DNA from: Anaspis maculata | Taxonomy: Eukaryota > Arthropoda > Insecta > Coleoptera > Scraptiidae | NCBI GenBank assembly: GCA_949128115.1 | Contig: OX421966.1 | Location: forward strand, 51,271,416 to 51,335,415 | Length of the DNA: 64,000 bases | Direction: 5' to 3' | Part shown: positions 11,659-21,968 of the stretch, piece after piece | Layout of the letters: every line of letters begins with the position of its first letter | How positions within the stretch are numbered: the first letter of the stretch is position 1 | Made by a program: the position numbers and the translations under genes | The notes under the pieces: model-generated | What the model saw: the letters and a program-made list of their open reading frames with translations, nothing else | Databases searched by the model: none | What the model was told of the DNA's origin: nothing

Positions 11659-12385
11659 GATAAGATTTGCAATCTTTCCTATGTACTGCAGTGTAAGAGT
11701 ATTAAAAGTGCAGAAGACAAAAAATGGCTACTTCAAGAAATGAGTTCCTTGAGCCCATCCTCGAGCACAAGTAGACGCTGTGTCAACAACTCATCTCCAC
11801 CATTCGTGTAAGGGTAAATCCAGCATCAACAATGGGACTGCAAAGAAAACAATCCACGAAGACGTTATGCGATAGTAACGGCAGTAATCCAGGAGGGCGA
11901 AACGCCAGAAGTAACCCTCCGCGAAGGTCAATGTCAAACGAGATGCCAGCTCATTTTTACAAAAACGCTGCTTATTACACGGAAGAAATCAGCATCACCC
12001 AGTAGAGGCTGCTTTTTGATGCGCGAAGACAACATCCAACCCAGTAGAGGCTCCTTTTTGATGCGCGAAGAGAAGAACCACCCGGCCCTACATCAATATT
12101 CCGGTCCGAGCAAGCAACTATAACAGCAACAATCTTGTGGACGTCGCCGTTTTCGACGACGCATAAAAAGCGCTAATTTAAAAATGATGAGTAAGTGCAA
12201 ATTTCCCAATATAATTGAATAGGATTTGCAAAAATGCGGAATATTTTCCGTTTAGCTGAAGATGATTTAACGGACAAAATTTGCAAAATTAACCATGCAT
12301 TCCTAGGAAAAGTCAAAAACTCTTATATGATGCACTTGCACTCCATATTTTTTCATAAAATTTAATATAAATCTAAACTACCAAA
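11659..12385 (+). other. Retrotransposon leader with a 42-bp duplicated block
   Basis: Untranslated leader between PBS and gag. ACCCAGTAGAGGCTGCTTTT and the following GATGCGCGAAGA occur at 11997-12030 and again, with one change, at 12039-12072, a period of 42 bases. No ORF of note. Confidence 0.6.
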
Positions 12386-13117
12386 ATGTCGAAATTAGAT
12401 GCCGTAAAATTTCTGAACTTATGTTCTACTAGTTTAGAAGATACGTTTAGCGGAGACTCCGAAAAATTCCAAACGTTTATAGATGCTCTTGAACTTATAA
12501 AGATTTATCAGACTGGCAACGAAAATCTTGCAATTGCTTTTGTAAAAACAAGACTAGCCGGTAAAGCTAGAAACTGCATTTCAAATGAGAAATCTCTTGA
12601 CGAAATCATTGTAAAGCTTAAAAGAGTAATAAAAACAGAGACCAAGGATTCAGTGCAAGCCAGACTGATGAATCTTCATCCAAGAAATGGATCGATGGAA
12701 TCATACACGTCACAATTAGAAATTTTGGCACATAAACTTAATCGAGCTTATTTATCGGACGGAGTCCCCGCTAACGTAGCTGAAAAATATACGATTTCGG
12801 AAGTCAAAAAGGCAGTTATTAAAAATACGGCATCACCGACTACAAAATTATTGCTTAAATTGAGTAAACCTGATACGATTCAGGATTTGATAGCTCAGGT
12901 AGTCGAAGCCAATACCGATATAGAGGCTGTTCAAGTCAATTATTTCCAAAATGAAGGATACAACCGACAGCGCGAAAATTTCCCTAATTACCGTGAGAAT
13001 TTTCATAATAATCATCACGGAAAGAAACAAGACACTTACAATGAAAGGCGTCTCGAGTCGGGAAACGAAAACGGTCTTCAGGCCACCGGTCAGGGTCTTG
13101 GAGACCATCTTCAGTAA
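12386..13117 (+). CDS. Retrotransposon Gag-like protein
   Basis: A 243-codon ORF beginning ATGTCG in a fair start context (CAAAATG). The first 180 residues resemble the helical capsid region of Ty3/gypsy Gag: a segment with FSGDSEKFQTFIDAL, then AFVKTRLAGKARN, MNLHPRNGSMESYTSQLE and AVIKNTASPTTKLLLKL. It would bind and package element RNA. The C-terminal tail is rich in Asn, Arg and Gln but has no CCHC zinc knuckle, which may be a true loss or lie in another frame. It is intact and in the expected place. Confidence 0.8.
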   Translation: MSKLDAVKFLNLCSTSLEDTFSGDSEKFQTFIDALELIKIYQTGNENLAIAFVKTRLAGKARNCISNEKSLDEIIVKLKRVIKTETKDSVQARLMNLHPRNGSMESYTSQLEILAHKLNRAYLSDGVPANVAEKYTISEVKKAVIKNTASPTTKLLLKLSKPDTIQDLIAQVVEANTDIEAVQVNYFQNEGYNRQRENFPNYRENFHNNHHGKKQDTYNERRLESGNENGLQATGQGLGDHLQ

Positions 13118-13148
13118 ATATTTTTCCTTTTAATTTGGCTAGGGGAAG

Positions 13149-13334
13149 TTTTGCTAAATTTCACACAGACATAACGCACGACAAAGCAATAACTTTTCTA
13201 ATCGACAGCGGAGCCGATTCGAGCTTATTCAGACGCGAAAAAATCGACAAAAAACCAAATTATTTATCCAGATAATCGTGCCGAAATAAGAGGAGTCACA
13301 GGAGGGGTTTCAGAAACCCTAGGTACGACCAGAG
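13149..13334 (+). pseudogene. Aspartic protease, N-terminal part, frameshifted and interrupted
   Basis: In a frame different from gag, the catalytic LIDSGADSS motif of retroviral-type proteases is visible at about 13195-13220. A one-base frame change near 13258 leads to the flap-like GVTGGVSETLG. The sequence then breaks at 13334, where the TIR element is inserted; it resumes at 16822 in frame once the 8-bp TSD is counted once. Confidence 0.8.
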
Positions 13335-16300
13335 GGTGCTAGGACAATTCGTCCCGCGGACAATTCGTAGCGGACAATTCGTCGCGGACAATTCGTCCCG
13401 CGGACAGTTCGTCCCGCGGACAATTCGTCCCGCGGACAATTCGTCTCACGGACAATTCGTCCCGCGGACAATTCGTCGCAAGTGAAGGCTTCGGAAGGTA
13501 AGGGGGTTATATTACACATGAAGACACAAGGGGGCTCAATAAAAAGATCTAAAAATCATAAGCAAATACAAGGGGCTCCGACAGAGATCCGAACGTCACG
13601 AAAAAATGCAACGGGGCTTAGCAAGGCTTCAAACGATATTGAAAACATAAGGGGGCCTTATGGAGCTTCGAGAGGGCTCCGAATATCACATAGAGACACA
13701 AGGTGCTTACTACTGCTTCGAAAGCCACGGAAAGATGTAAGGGGGCTCAGCATGCAGGGCTTCAAAAGACGTTGAAGAAACAAGGGGGCCCACGGCAGCT
13801 ACGGATGACACAAGAAGGCAACAGGAGGCTCACTGGAATTCTGATAGTCGCATTGAAGAACATAAGGGGGCTCACCAGGGCTCCAAGCTACACTTATGGA
13901 AACGAGGGGGCTCACTAGGGTTCCAATCTACACGTATGGACACAAGGGGGCTCACTAGGGCTCCAAACTACTCTTGCGGGCACAAGGGGGCCCAAAAGAG
14001 CTCCGTATCACATGAAGACACAAGGGACTTACACTAGGGCTTCCAGCAATGTAAAAGCGCACAAGATGGCTTACTGGAATTCTGAAAGCCATGAAAACAC
14101 ATAATGGGGCTCATTAGGGCTCTCAACGACACATAGGGCACAAGGGGCCTAACAAGAATTTGGAAATCACGGGAAAATGCAAGGGGGCTCCGTAGAACTT
14201 CATATAATATTGGTTACATAAGGGGGCCTGGGGGGCTCTTCACAACAAGAAAACGCAAAAGGGGGCTCACTGTATGATACTCTGAAAGCCAACACAAGTG
14301 GACTGATTGGGGCTCCAAACTACACATAAGGGTACAAAGGGGACCCGGTTGAGCTCCAAAAACCATGGAAATACAACAAGGGGGCCCAATGGAGCTCTGT
14401 ATAATCAAAAAAGGCAAAAGGGGGGTGACTGGGTTTCTGGAAGCCATTAAAAAACAAAAATGGCTCACTAGGACTCCAAACTACACTAACCGGCACAAGG
14501 GGGTCCGATAGGGCTCCGCATATCACATAAAGGCACAAGGGAGCCCAAGGAGCTTTATATAACAACAGAAGGCAAAAGGGGCTCACTGGAATCCTGGAAG
14601 CTACGAAAAAACACAAGGGGGCTCATTAGGGCTCCATACTACACTTGAAGACACAAGGGGGCTCGATAGGGCTCTGAATATCACATGAAGGCACAAGGTG
14701 CTTACTGCTGCTCCGGAAGCCACGGAAAGATGTAAGGGGACTCAGCACGGCTTCGAAAGACGTTTGAAGGAACAAGGGGGCCCACTGACGCTCTGAATGA
14801 CATAAGACGGCAACAGGGGGCTTACTGGAATTCTGATAGTCATGGAAAAATACAAGGGGGCTCACTAACTAGGGCTCCAAGCTATACTTATGGACACAAG
14901 GGGGCTCACTATGGCTCCAAGCTATACTTATGGACCCAAGGGGGCTCACTAGGGCTCCAAACTACACTTGCGGACACAAAAGGGTCCGATAGGGCTCCGT
15001 ATATCACATGGAGGCACAAGGGACTTACACTAGGGCTTCCAGAAATGCAAAAGCGCACAAGATGGCTTACTGGAATTCTGAAAGCCACGAAAACACATGA
15101 GGGGGTTCGTTAGGGCTCCAATGGACACATAGGGCAGAAGGCGCCTAAGAAAAATCCAGAAATCACGGGAAAGTGCAAGGGAGCTCCGTAGAACTTCATC
15201 TGATATTGGTGACACAAGGGGCTCTTTGTAACGAGAAAAAGCAAAAGGGGGCTCACTGCATAGTACTGAAAGCCAATAAAAACAAAAATGGACTGATTAG
15301 GGCTCCAAACTACACATAAGGGTACAAGGGGACCCGATGGAGCTTCAAAAGCCACGGAAATACGACAAGGGGGCCCAATGGAGCTCTTCATAATCAAGCT
15401 TATCTGCTTGCACAATGGGGCCCGATAGGGCTCCGAATATCACCTGAAGGCAAAAGGTGCTTGCTACTGCTTCGAAAGTCGCGGAAAGATGTAAGGGGGC
15501 TCAGCAGGGCTTCAAAAGACGATGAGGAAATAAGGGGGCCCAATGGAGTTCCGTATAACACAAGAAGGCAACAAGGGGCTTACTGGAATTCTGATAGCCA
15601 GACAAAAAACAAGAGGGCTCACTAGGCGCCAAACTATACACTTGCGGACACAAGGGGGTCCGATAGGGCTCCGTATATCACATGAAGGCACAAGGGACCC
15701 AGGTACACTAGGGCTTCCAGCAATGCAAGAACGCACAAGCCACAAAAACACACAAAGGGGCTCCTTAGGGCTCCAAATGACGCAGGGCTCAATAAAAATC
15801 AGAAAGTCACGGAAAGATGCAAGGGGGCTCAGTAGGGCTTCAAATGATATTGGTGACACAAGGGGGCTCAAGGGGCTTTAAGGGGGCTCATTAGGGCTCC
15901 AAATTATATTTGAAGAAACAAGGGATTAGGGGTCGAATATAACATAAAGGCACAAGGGACTTACTATACTGCTCCAAAAGCCTATAGGAAAAGTGCAAGG
16001 GGGCCCAACAGAACTTCAAACGGTATTGAAGAGACAAGGGGGTCCCATGAAGCTCTCTATAACAAAATAACGCGAAATGGGGCTTACTGGTACCTACTCC
16101 GAAAGTCATGAAAAAACATAAGGAGGCTCAACGGGGCTCCAACTACACCTGAAGGCACAATGGGGCCCGATAGGGCTTCAACATGCCATGACGGCATAAC
16201 GCTGCTTGCTGCTCCGGAATTCATGGAAAATTCGAGGGGGCTCAGCAGGGCTTCAAGTTACGTTGAATATAGAATAAGGGGGCCCAGTGAAGCTCTTGAT

Positions 16301-16813
16301 AACACAAGACTGCAAAAGGGGCCTTATGGAAATCTGAAAGCAATGAAAAACATAAGAGGACTCATTAGAGCTCAAAAATTACACTAGAGAAGATAAGGGG
16401 CTCGATAGGGGCCAAATATCTCATGAGGTATAAGGGGGCTTACTGGTGCTCCCGTCAGTCTGTGCTCCCAAAGCTTGGTGTACTAGCAAAAATTCTCGGA
16501 ATGATGCAAGGGGACTACGCAGAGCTCCAAAGATATAAAGAAACCAGGGTGCGCAGTGGGGCTCCAAATACTGCAAAAAGGAATAAGGGGGCATACTAAA
16601 GTTCGAAAAGCAACGAGTAAAGACAAAGGGACTTGTTAAAGTTAAGACAAACGGCAAAACATTATTTTGCGACGAATTGTCCGTGAGACGAATTGTCCGC
16701 GGGACGAATTGTCCGCGAGACGAATTGTCCGCGGGACGAATTGTCCGCGGGACGAATTGTCCGCGACGAATTGTCCGCTATGAATTGTCCGCGGGACGAA
16801 TTGTCCGGTCACG
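13335..16813. mobile_element. 3.5-kb TIR element carrying a satellite array, 8-bp TSD
   Basis: It is flanked by the 8-bp duplication GACCAGAG (13327-13334 and 16814-16821). Each end is about 145 bp and consists of nine tandem copies of a 14-16-base unit (GGACAATTCGTCCCGC and variants), inverted between the two ends and with the variant units in the same order from the outside in. So these are true TIRs, not chance repeats. The outermost bases are GGTGCTAGG and, inverted, CGTGACCGG. Nothing in the 3.2-kb interior looks like a transposase; it is entirely tandem repeats. The 8-bp TSD suggests a hAT-like or related mechanism. Short ORFs inside are repeat translations. Confidence 0.9.
13490..16640. 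repeat. G-rich satellite array with higher-order structure
   Basis: A monomer of roughly 38 bases, built around ACAAGGGGGCTCACTAGGG and then CTCCAAA, is repeated some 80 times with much variation. Distinct variants recur in the same order: GATGGCTTACTGGAATTCTG at about 14060 and 15060, GGGTACAA-GGGGACCC at about 14330 and 15320, and GGAAAGATGTAAGGGG at about 13728, 14722 and 15485. This gives a higher-order period near 1 kb, with a shorter third unit. The monomers carry GGGG runs on the plus strand. Confidence 0.8.
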
Positions 16814-16821
16814 GACCAGAG

Positions 16822-18275
16822 CGACCCTCTTCGGTAAAAATTTCAATATACTTCACGAATTTCACGTAGTAGATGACGATTTTCCCATCCCGTGCGATGC
16901 AATTTTAGGCACGGATTTTATTCAAAAGTATAAGTGTGTTTTGGATTTCGGCAGGTCTGTGTTAATAATTGTGAAATTTGGAAATAAATGCCATGAAATT
17001 CCAATGTATTTTTCTGCAGAAACGCAATACACACGTAAAATCGCATCGCGTTGCCAAATTGTAAAAAAGCTTAAAAGCGAAAACGTCATATCTGATTCAA
17101 CAGAAAAGGCAATTGAAATTCGTAAAAGTCTGCCTACAGTTCCGCCTAACGAAGCAAAAATGGTGAATAGAACGCGCGAAGCAATAATTGCAAGCAAGAA
17201 ACCAAAACTGTCGAGTCAATCGGTTTCAGAATTTAACGTTCGATCGTTTAGAACAGGAAACAAAGACACGCGTCCGCAAAATATTTTGAACGTGAATATA
17301 GCAAGAGTAAACACCCCAGCCCAGAGTAAACAAGAAAACATTTTTCAAAATTCTGACCAAAAAGAAACTAACGTTTTGAACGGAAATGTTACCGTTTTCA
17401 AAGTAACAAGTAATAAAGAAACTTTCGATTTACCACGGCTCAAGTTCAAAGTTTCCAAAAATCGGATTAGTTTTGCAATACAAGACTTCAATTTGCAGAG
17501 TGCTACTAGAGTTGATAATAAAGTCATTCGTGATAACAAACCTAAAGAATTGTTATCCAGGGTCGTTCCCGGTGATAAAAACTATTATTATTCAAGTGAT
17601 GAGAAAGGACTCGCCAGTGTTAACAGTGCTTTAGAGCATCTGCTAACCAGGTTAAATACAATAGCCGGTGAGAATAGACTTGATATGTTGAAACTTCAGT
17701 ATGAAGATGAGCTATGGAATCTGGTGGGTATTAACGCATTCAAAAGGATAGCAAGTAAAGTACTCACACATGTAAAAATCGCGATTTGTACCCCTATTAT
17801 CACACTATCCGACGAAAACGACAGAAAAGAAATTTTAGAAACATTTCATAAGGATCCACTACTTGGAGGTCATGCGGGCTCCAAGAGAATGTTGTCGAAA
17901 TTAAAATTGTATTACAAGTGGAGGAAAATGAAAAAAGATGTAGTGAATTTCATAAAGAGTTGTGACTTATGCAAACTGAAGAAACCGATCAATGACATGG
18001 AAAATGTTGCAAATGAGTTAAAATATTGTTTTAAATTTCCGCGAAAGAGAGCTCACGAATTGTCAATCACAGACAATGAGCATAGGAAGTCAACTCTCGA
18101 CTCTAGAGCAAATCCCATTCAGTTAGAAACTGGAAATTTTGTACACGCGAAAAGTGAAAAAAGACAAAAACTCGATGCTGTGCAAAATGAACCATATAAA
18201 GAGATCGAACTGGATGACCCGAATAGTGCATTACAAGATGGTGAAAACACTTTTCCCATTCATATAAGTAAATAA
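16822..18275 (+). pseudogene. Pol remnant: protease C-terminus, linker, integrase zinc-binding and tail regions
   Basis: An open frame runs from within the preceding TIR to 18275. It contains the end of the protease (DAILGTDFIQKY, the ILG-type motif), then about 230 residues of unassigned Ser/Asn/Lys-rich sequence, then an integrase H2C2 zinc-binding region (H..PLLGGHAGSKRM...C..C near 17850-17985) and a C-terminal segment with GNFVHAKS and KRQKLDAV like the integrase tail. No YxDD motif, RNase H or DDE core occurs between them. The frame stays open through the deletions, so a shortened polyprotein could be made. What the linker does is unknown. Confidence 0.75.
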
Positions 18276-18607
18276 AAATCAACATTTTCACTATTGTATC
18301 ATCTCCAGTACCAATTAATAAAGGTATTTTAACCACGAACATTGCTATTCGGAGATTCATATAATTTTTTGTGTGTCAAGCTGTAAATAATTGTCTGCCT
18401 GATTTTCATTATTTTATTTTAAAGTTGTAGTAAATCAGTCTTCTCCACTTGTTTTTTATATCATTTACTCGAGTTTCGGCTAATTAAATATATAAAGCCA
18501 TTTTCAAAAATAATGTGACATAGCATAGAACTTTATGTCTAAGTAATGATGTAACAATGAAGAATAGACGTAACAGGTAAAACAACAAAAGAAAATGAAG
18601 GAGAGGA

Positions 18608-19510
18608 TTATAAAATTGGGAGTAGAGCTGGTATAATGTAGATGTTGTCAAAATCGGTTTGTTCGTTGAGGAGGCTATCTGGGTCAAGATTGTATTGTTT
18701 TTTTATTTGCAAAATTTCAGAAAATTCAATTAGGTGTCTGTTGTCAAGTTTTTGGATTGGTTTCAAACAATTAAAAGCAAAATCATGGCCCTCGGCAACT
18801 ACATGTCTTGTAAAGTTTGATTTTATATCGAACGCAGGTAGTTCCCTGCGGTGCTCATTTAGTCTAATTTTGAAAGATCTTATTGTGCGACCTATGTATA
18901 TTTTGCCGCAGGAACAAGTTAATTTGTAGACTCCACTAGAATTTAGAGGGTCAATGGGGTCTTTGGTTTTTACTAAATGGGAGCTTAAAGTGAAAGGTGT
19001 TTTGAAACTAATATTGATGTTAAATTGTTTAAAGAAACGTGAAATTGAAGTGGAGATGTTGCCAAAATAAGATAAAGAAAAATAATTCTTTTGAGTTTTT
19101 TCTTGAGTCAAGCTGAAATTGTTTTTTATTTGATGTTTTAAGAGCTTTTTCTTGTAAAAAGATTCGAAGACTGCTTCGGGAAATGCATTGTTGGATGCAA
19201 TTTGTCTTATGATATTGAGTTCAGCTGAAAAATCCTCAGGTGTGAGGGGAGTGTTGAAAAGCCGATGAATGTAAGTACTGAGTGCTGAAAACTTATGAGT
19301 TTGATGGTGGCATGAATCGAAAGGAATTATGGTGTCTGTATATGTCGGTTTTCTGTGAATTTTGAAAACGTGTTTTGAATTAACTATAGAGATGTTTAGA
19401 TCCAAAAAAGAAATGTTGTTATTGTTGCTTGTTTCAAAGGTAAAAGTGATATTATTATGTAATGAATTGAGAAATGAGAGGAAATCTGTTAGGTCTGACT
19501 GGTTACCTTG
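18608..19510 (-). pseudogene. Truncated Penelope-like ORF (C-terminal copy)
   Basis: The inverted partner copy encodes only the region from after the catalytic RT box through the GIY-YIG endonuclease, and its protein matches the C-terminal half of the plus-strand ORF. It is 5'-truncated just after FQGNQSDL. The reading frame stays open into the A/T run, but no start codon of its own is evident. Confidence 0.85.
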
Positions 19511-19605
19511 AAATTGAAAAAAAAAAAAAAAAAACTGAAACATTCCTCAACACACCTTCTTTTGAAGTCCTCACTAAAGACCCCACTAATTAATACCAAA
19601 GAAAT

Positions 19606-21141
19606 TTGAAAGAATGTTTGAAAAATTCATCCAACACCTTGTCTTTTTTCAACATCAACAAGAACTCTCTTGTTTATTCCAATCCAAGAGTTCCTCGGCT
19701 ATATTCCCTACCTAAAATTCACAAAAAAGATATACCCATCAGACCTATAGTTTCTCTATTGAATTCACCCACATATCTTTTATCCAAAACCATCAATCAG
19801 ATTTTAACATCTAACCTGGAGTTATCATCACCTTATTCAATCAAAAATTCTTCAAACCTTATTTCAAACCTAAGTCCAATAAAAGTCCCCAACAACAGTT
19901 TTCTTGTTTCTTTTGATGTAGTCAACTTGTTCCCATCTGTACCTGTCGACGATACTTTACAGCTAGTCAAAGATATTCTCTTCAATTCCAGCTTAAATGA
20001 TGTAAACACCAGAAATCTATTCAATATGCTACATACCTGTACAAAACAAAACTATTTCAAATTTAACAATAAAATATATTTACAAACCTCGGGTTTGAGT
20101 ATGGGTTCACCACTCTCACCATTATTAGCTGAGATCTTCATGACATGGCTAGAGAAAACTCTCATTTCTACCAGTAACCTTTTCAAAAATCATATCATCT
20201 ACTGGTACAGATACGTAGACGACATCATTTGTTTATTTCAAGGTAACCAGTCAGACCTAACAGATTTCCTCTCATTTCTCAATTCATTACATAATAATAT
20301 CACTTTTACCTTTGAAACAAGCAACAATAACAACATTTCTTTTTTGGATCTAAACATCTCTATAGTTAATTCAAAACACGTTTTCAAAATTCACAGAAAA
20401 CCGACATATACAGACACCATAATTCCTTTCGATTCATGCCACCATCAAACTCATAAGTTTTCAGCACTCAGTACTTACATTCATCGGCTTTTCAACACTC
20501 CCCTCACACCTGAGGATTTTTCAGCTGAACTCAATATCATAAGACAAATTGCATCCAACAATGCATTTCCCGAAGCAGTCTTCGAATCTTTTTACAAGAA
20601 AAAGCTCTTAAAACATCAAATAAAAAACAATTTCAGCTTGACTCAAGAAAAAACTCAAAAGAATTATTTTTCTTTATCTTATTTTGGCAACATCTCCACT
20701 TCAATTTCACGTTTCTTTAAACAATTTAACATCAATATTAGTTTCAAAACACCTTTCACTTTAAGCTCCCATTTAGTAAAAACCAAAGACCCCATTGACC
20801 CTCTAAATTCTAGTGGAGTCTACAAATTAACTTGTTCCTGCGGCAAAATATACATAGGTCGCACAATAAGATCTTTCAAAATTAGACTAAATGAGCACCG
20901 CAGGGAACTACCTGCGTTCGATATAAAATCAAACTTTACAAGACATGTAGTTGCCGAGGGCCATGATTTTGCTTTTAATTGTTTGAAACCAATCCAAAAA
21001 CTTGACAACAGACACCTAATTGAATTTTCTGAAATTTTGCAAATAAAAAAACAATACAATCTTGACCCAGATAGCCTCCTCAACGAACAAACCGATTTTG
21101 ACAACATCTACATTATACCAGCTCTACTCCCAATTTTATAA
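19606..21141 (+). CDS. Penelope-like reverse transcriptase with GIY-YIG endonuclease (N-terminally truncated)
   Basis: This 511-residue ORF has the Penelope RT motifs: RPIVSLLNSPTY, motif A SFDVVNLFPSV (about 102-112), motif B SGLSMGSPLSP (162-172) and the catalytic YVDD (203-206). A C-terminal GIY-YIG domain starts at residue 402 (GVYKLTC...KIYIGRT...HRREL, then RHVVAEGH and LIEFSEI). RT and endonuclease together perform target-primed copying. Full-length relatives have about 200-300 more N-terminal residues. Upstream bases 19536-19605 hold in-family sequence (FEVLTKDPT) but in a broken frame. The ORF is otherwise uninterrupted, in line with a recent insertion. Confidence 0.9.
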   Translation: MKECLKNSSNTLSFFNINKNSLVYSNPRVPRLYSLPKIHKKDIPIRPIVSLLNSPTYLLSKTINQILTSNLELSSPYSIKNSSNLISNLSPIKVPNNSFLVSFDVVNLFPSVPVDDTLQLVKDILFNSSLNDVNTRNLFNMLHTCTKQNYFKFNNKIYLQTSGLSMGSPLSPLLAEIFMTWLEKTLISTSNLFKNHIIYWYRYVDDIICLFQGNQSDLTDFLSFLNSLHNNITFTFETSNNNNISFLDLNISIVNSKHVFKIHRKPTYTDTIIPFDSCHHQTHKFSALSTYIHRLFNTPLTPEDFSAELNIIRQIASNNAFPEAVFESFYKKKLLKHQIKNNFSLTQEKTQKNYFSLSYFGNISTSISRFFKQFNINISFKTPFTLSSHLVKTKDPIDPLNSSGVYKLTCSCGKIYIGRTIRSFKIRLNEHRRELPAFDIKSNFTRHVVAEGHDFAFNCLKPIQKLDNRHLIEFSEILQIKKQYNLDPDSLLNEQTDFDNIYIIPALLPIL

Positions 21142-21773
21142 TCCTCTCCTTCATTTTCTTTTGTTGTTTTACCTGTTACGTCTATTCTTCATTGTTACAT
21201 CATTACTTAGACATAAAGTTCTATGCTATGTCACATTATTTTTGAAAATGGCTTTATATATTTAATTAGCCGAAACTCGAGTAAATGATATAAAAAACAA
21301 GTGGAGAAGACTGATTTACTACAACTTTATATTATACAACTCCATTTTGAGTACTATGGATCCCTTTATCAACATTATTTTATTGTGTGTATTTGTGTAT
21401 TTTTCGTGAATTTTGTACCTACTGTCTATAAGTATGTTTAGTTGGTTATAAAAAATTTTGGTTTTTGAAAAATTCAAATTTCAGAAAAAAGGTTTAATTG
21501 TGCTGTATGCGCGCGCAGTGCAATTGAATGTTTTGAATGAAATTGAGTACAACAACCCAAAATTTTGATCTATTTCCCATGTTTGTAATTTTTGTAGTTT
21601 GATTTGGTATTCGAAGATTTCAGATTCAAATTTATTAGGTATTCTATCATTTGGTTGATTTATTTTGAAATACCATTATGATGTAATATTTGTTTTTTTT
21701 TTTTTTAATTGAATTTTTTAGTTTTTAAATGGTTAGAATGACGCATTCCCTGACAGATATGCATCATACTCCC

Positions 21774-21784
21774 AAAAGGGGAGG
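21774..21784 (+). promoter_or_regulatory. Polypurine tract before the 3' LTR
   Basis: AAAAGGGGAGG lies directly before the 3' LTR (TGTAGTG). This is the plus-strand priming site of LTR retrotransposons and confirms the element's orientation. Confidence 0.9.
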
Positions 21785-21968
21785 TGTAGTGACCTACTTA
21801 TTAATAGTCGCGTGGAAGCGCAAGTTTGTGTCAGCACATTCTTCGACGGTCATTATTACCTATGCCTATTTAAGCTGTAACGTAGACTAGGAACGGACAA
21901 TTAGAATAAACCTATGAAACAGAACACTTGTCCGTTATTCGTGCACCAGCCTAAAGGGCCTTACCACA
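21785..21968 (+). repeat. 3' LTR (184 bp)
   Basis: It matches the 5' LTR base for base by eye and is followed by the TSD ACAA and the resumed non-LTR coding sequence. Confidence 0.93.

Larger units (their letters stand above)
18420..21329 (+). mobile_element. Penelope-like element with inverted 5'-truncated partner copy
   Basis: Bases 18420-19510 are an inverted copy of 20241-21329. The two seem identical over about 1.09 kb, and they face outward around a unique 700-base segment. An 18-base A run (about 19518-19535) marks the junction between the copies. Partial tandem or inverted copies acting as pseudo-LTRs are a known trait of Penelope-like elements. It lies in the non-coding stretch between pol and the polypurine tract of the LTR element. 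No clear TSD was found; the first shared base is in TAAAGTTG. Confidence 0.88.
11463..21968 (+). mobile_element. LTR retrotransposon with identical LTRs and internally deleted pol
   Basis: Two 184-bp LTRs (11463-11646, 21785-21968) begin TGTAGTGACC and end CTTACCACA, and I see no difference between them. The 4-bp TSD ACAA lies at 11459-11462 and 21969-21972. Order: LTR, PBS, leader, gag (12386-13117), protease start, [TIR element 13335-16813], protease end, pol remnant (to 18275), [Penelope-like element 18420-21329], polypurine tract, LTR. Most of reverse transcriptase, RNase H and the integrase core are missing, so it would need another element's enzymes. Of Ty3/gypsy type, judged from the protease and the H2C2 integrase motif. 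Identical LTRs imply a recent insertion. Confidence 0.93.

Noticed and set aside
13482..16657. Many 60-120-codon ORFs on both strands
   Set aside because: All are translations of the G-rich satellite array inside the TIR element.
16677..16821. N-terminal residues (SVRRIVRGTNCPRDEL repeats) as part of the pol protein
   Set aside because: They come from the right TIR of the inserted element, read through in frame.
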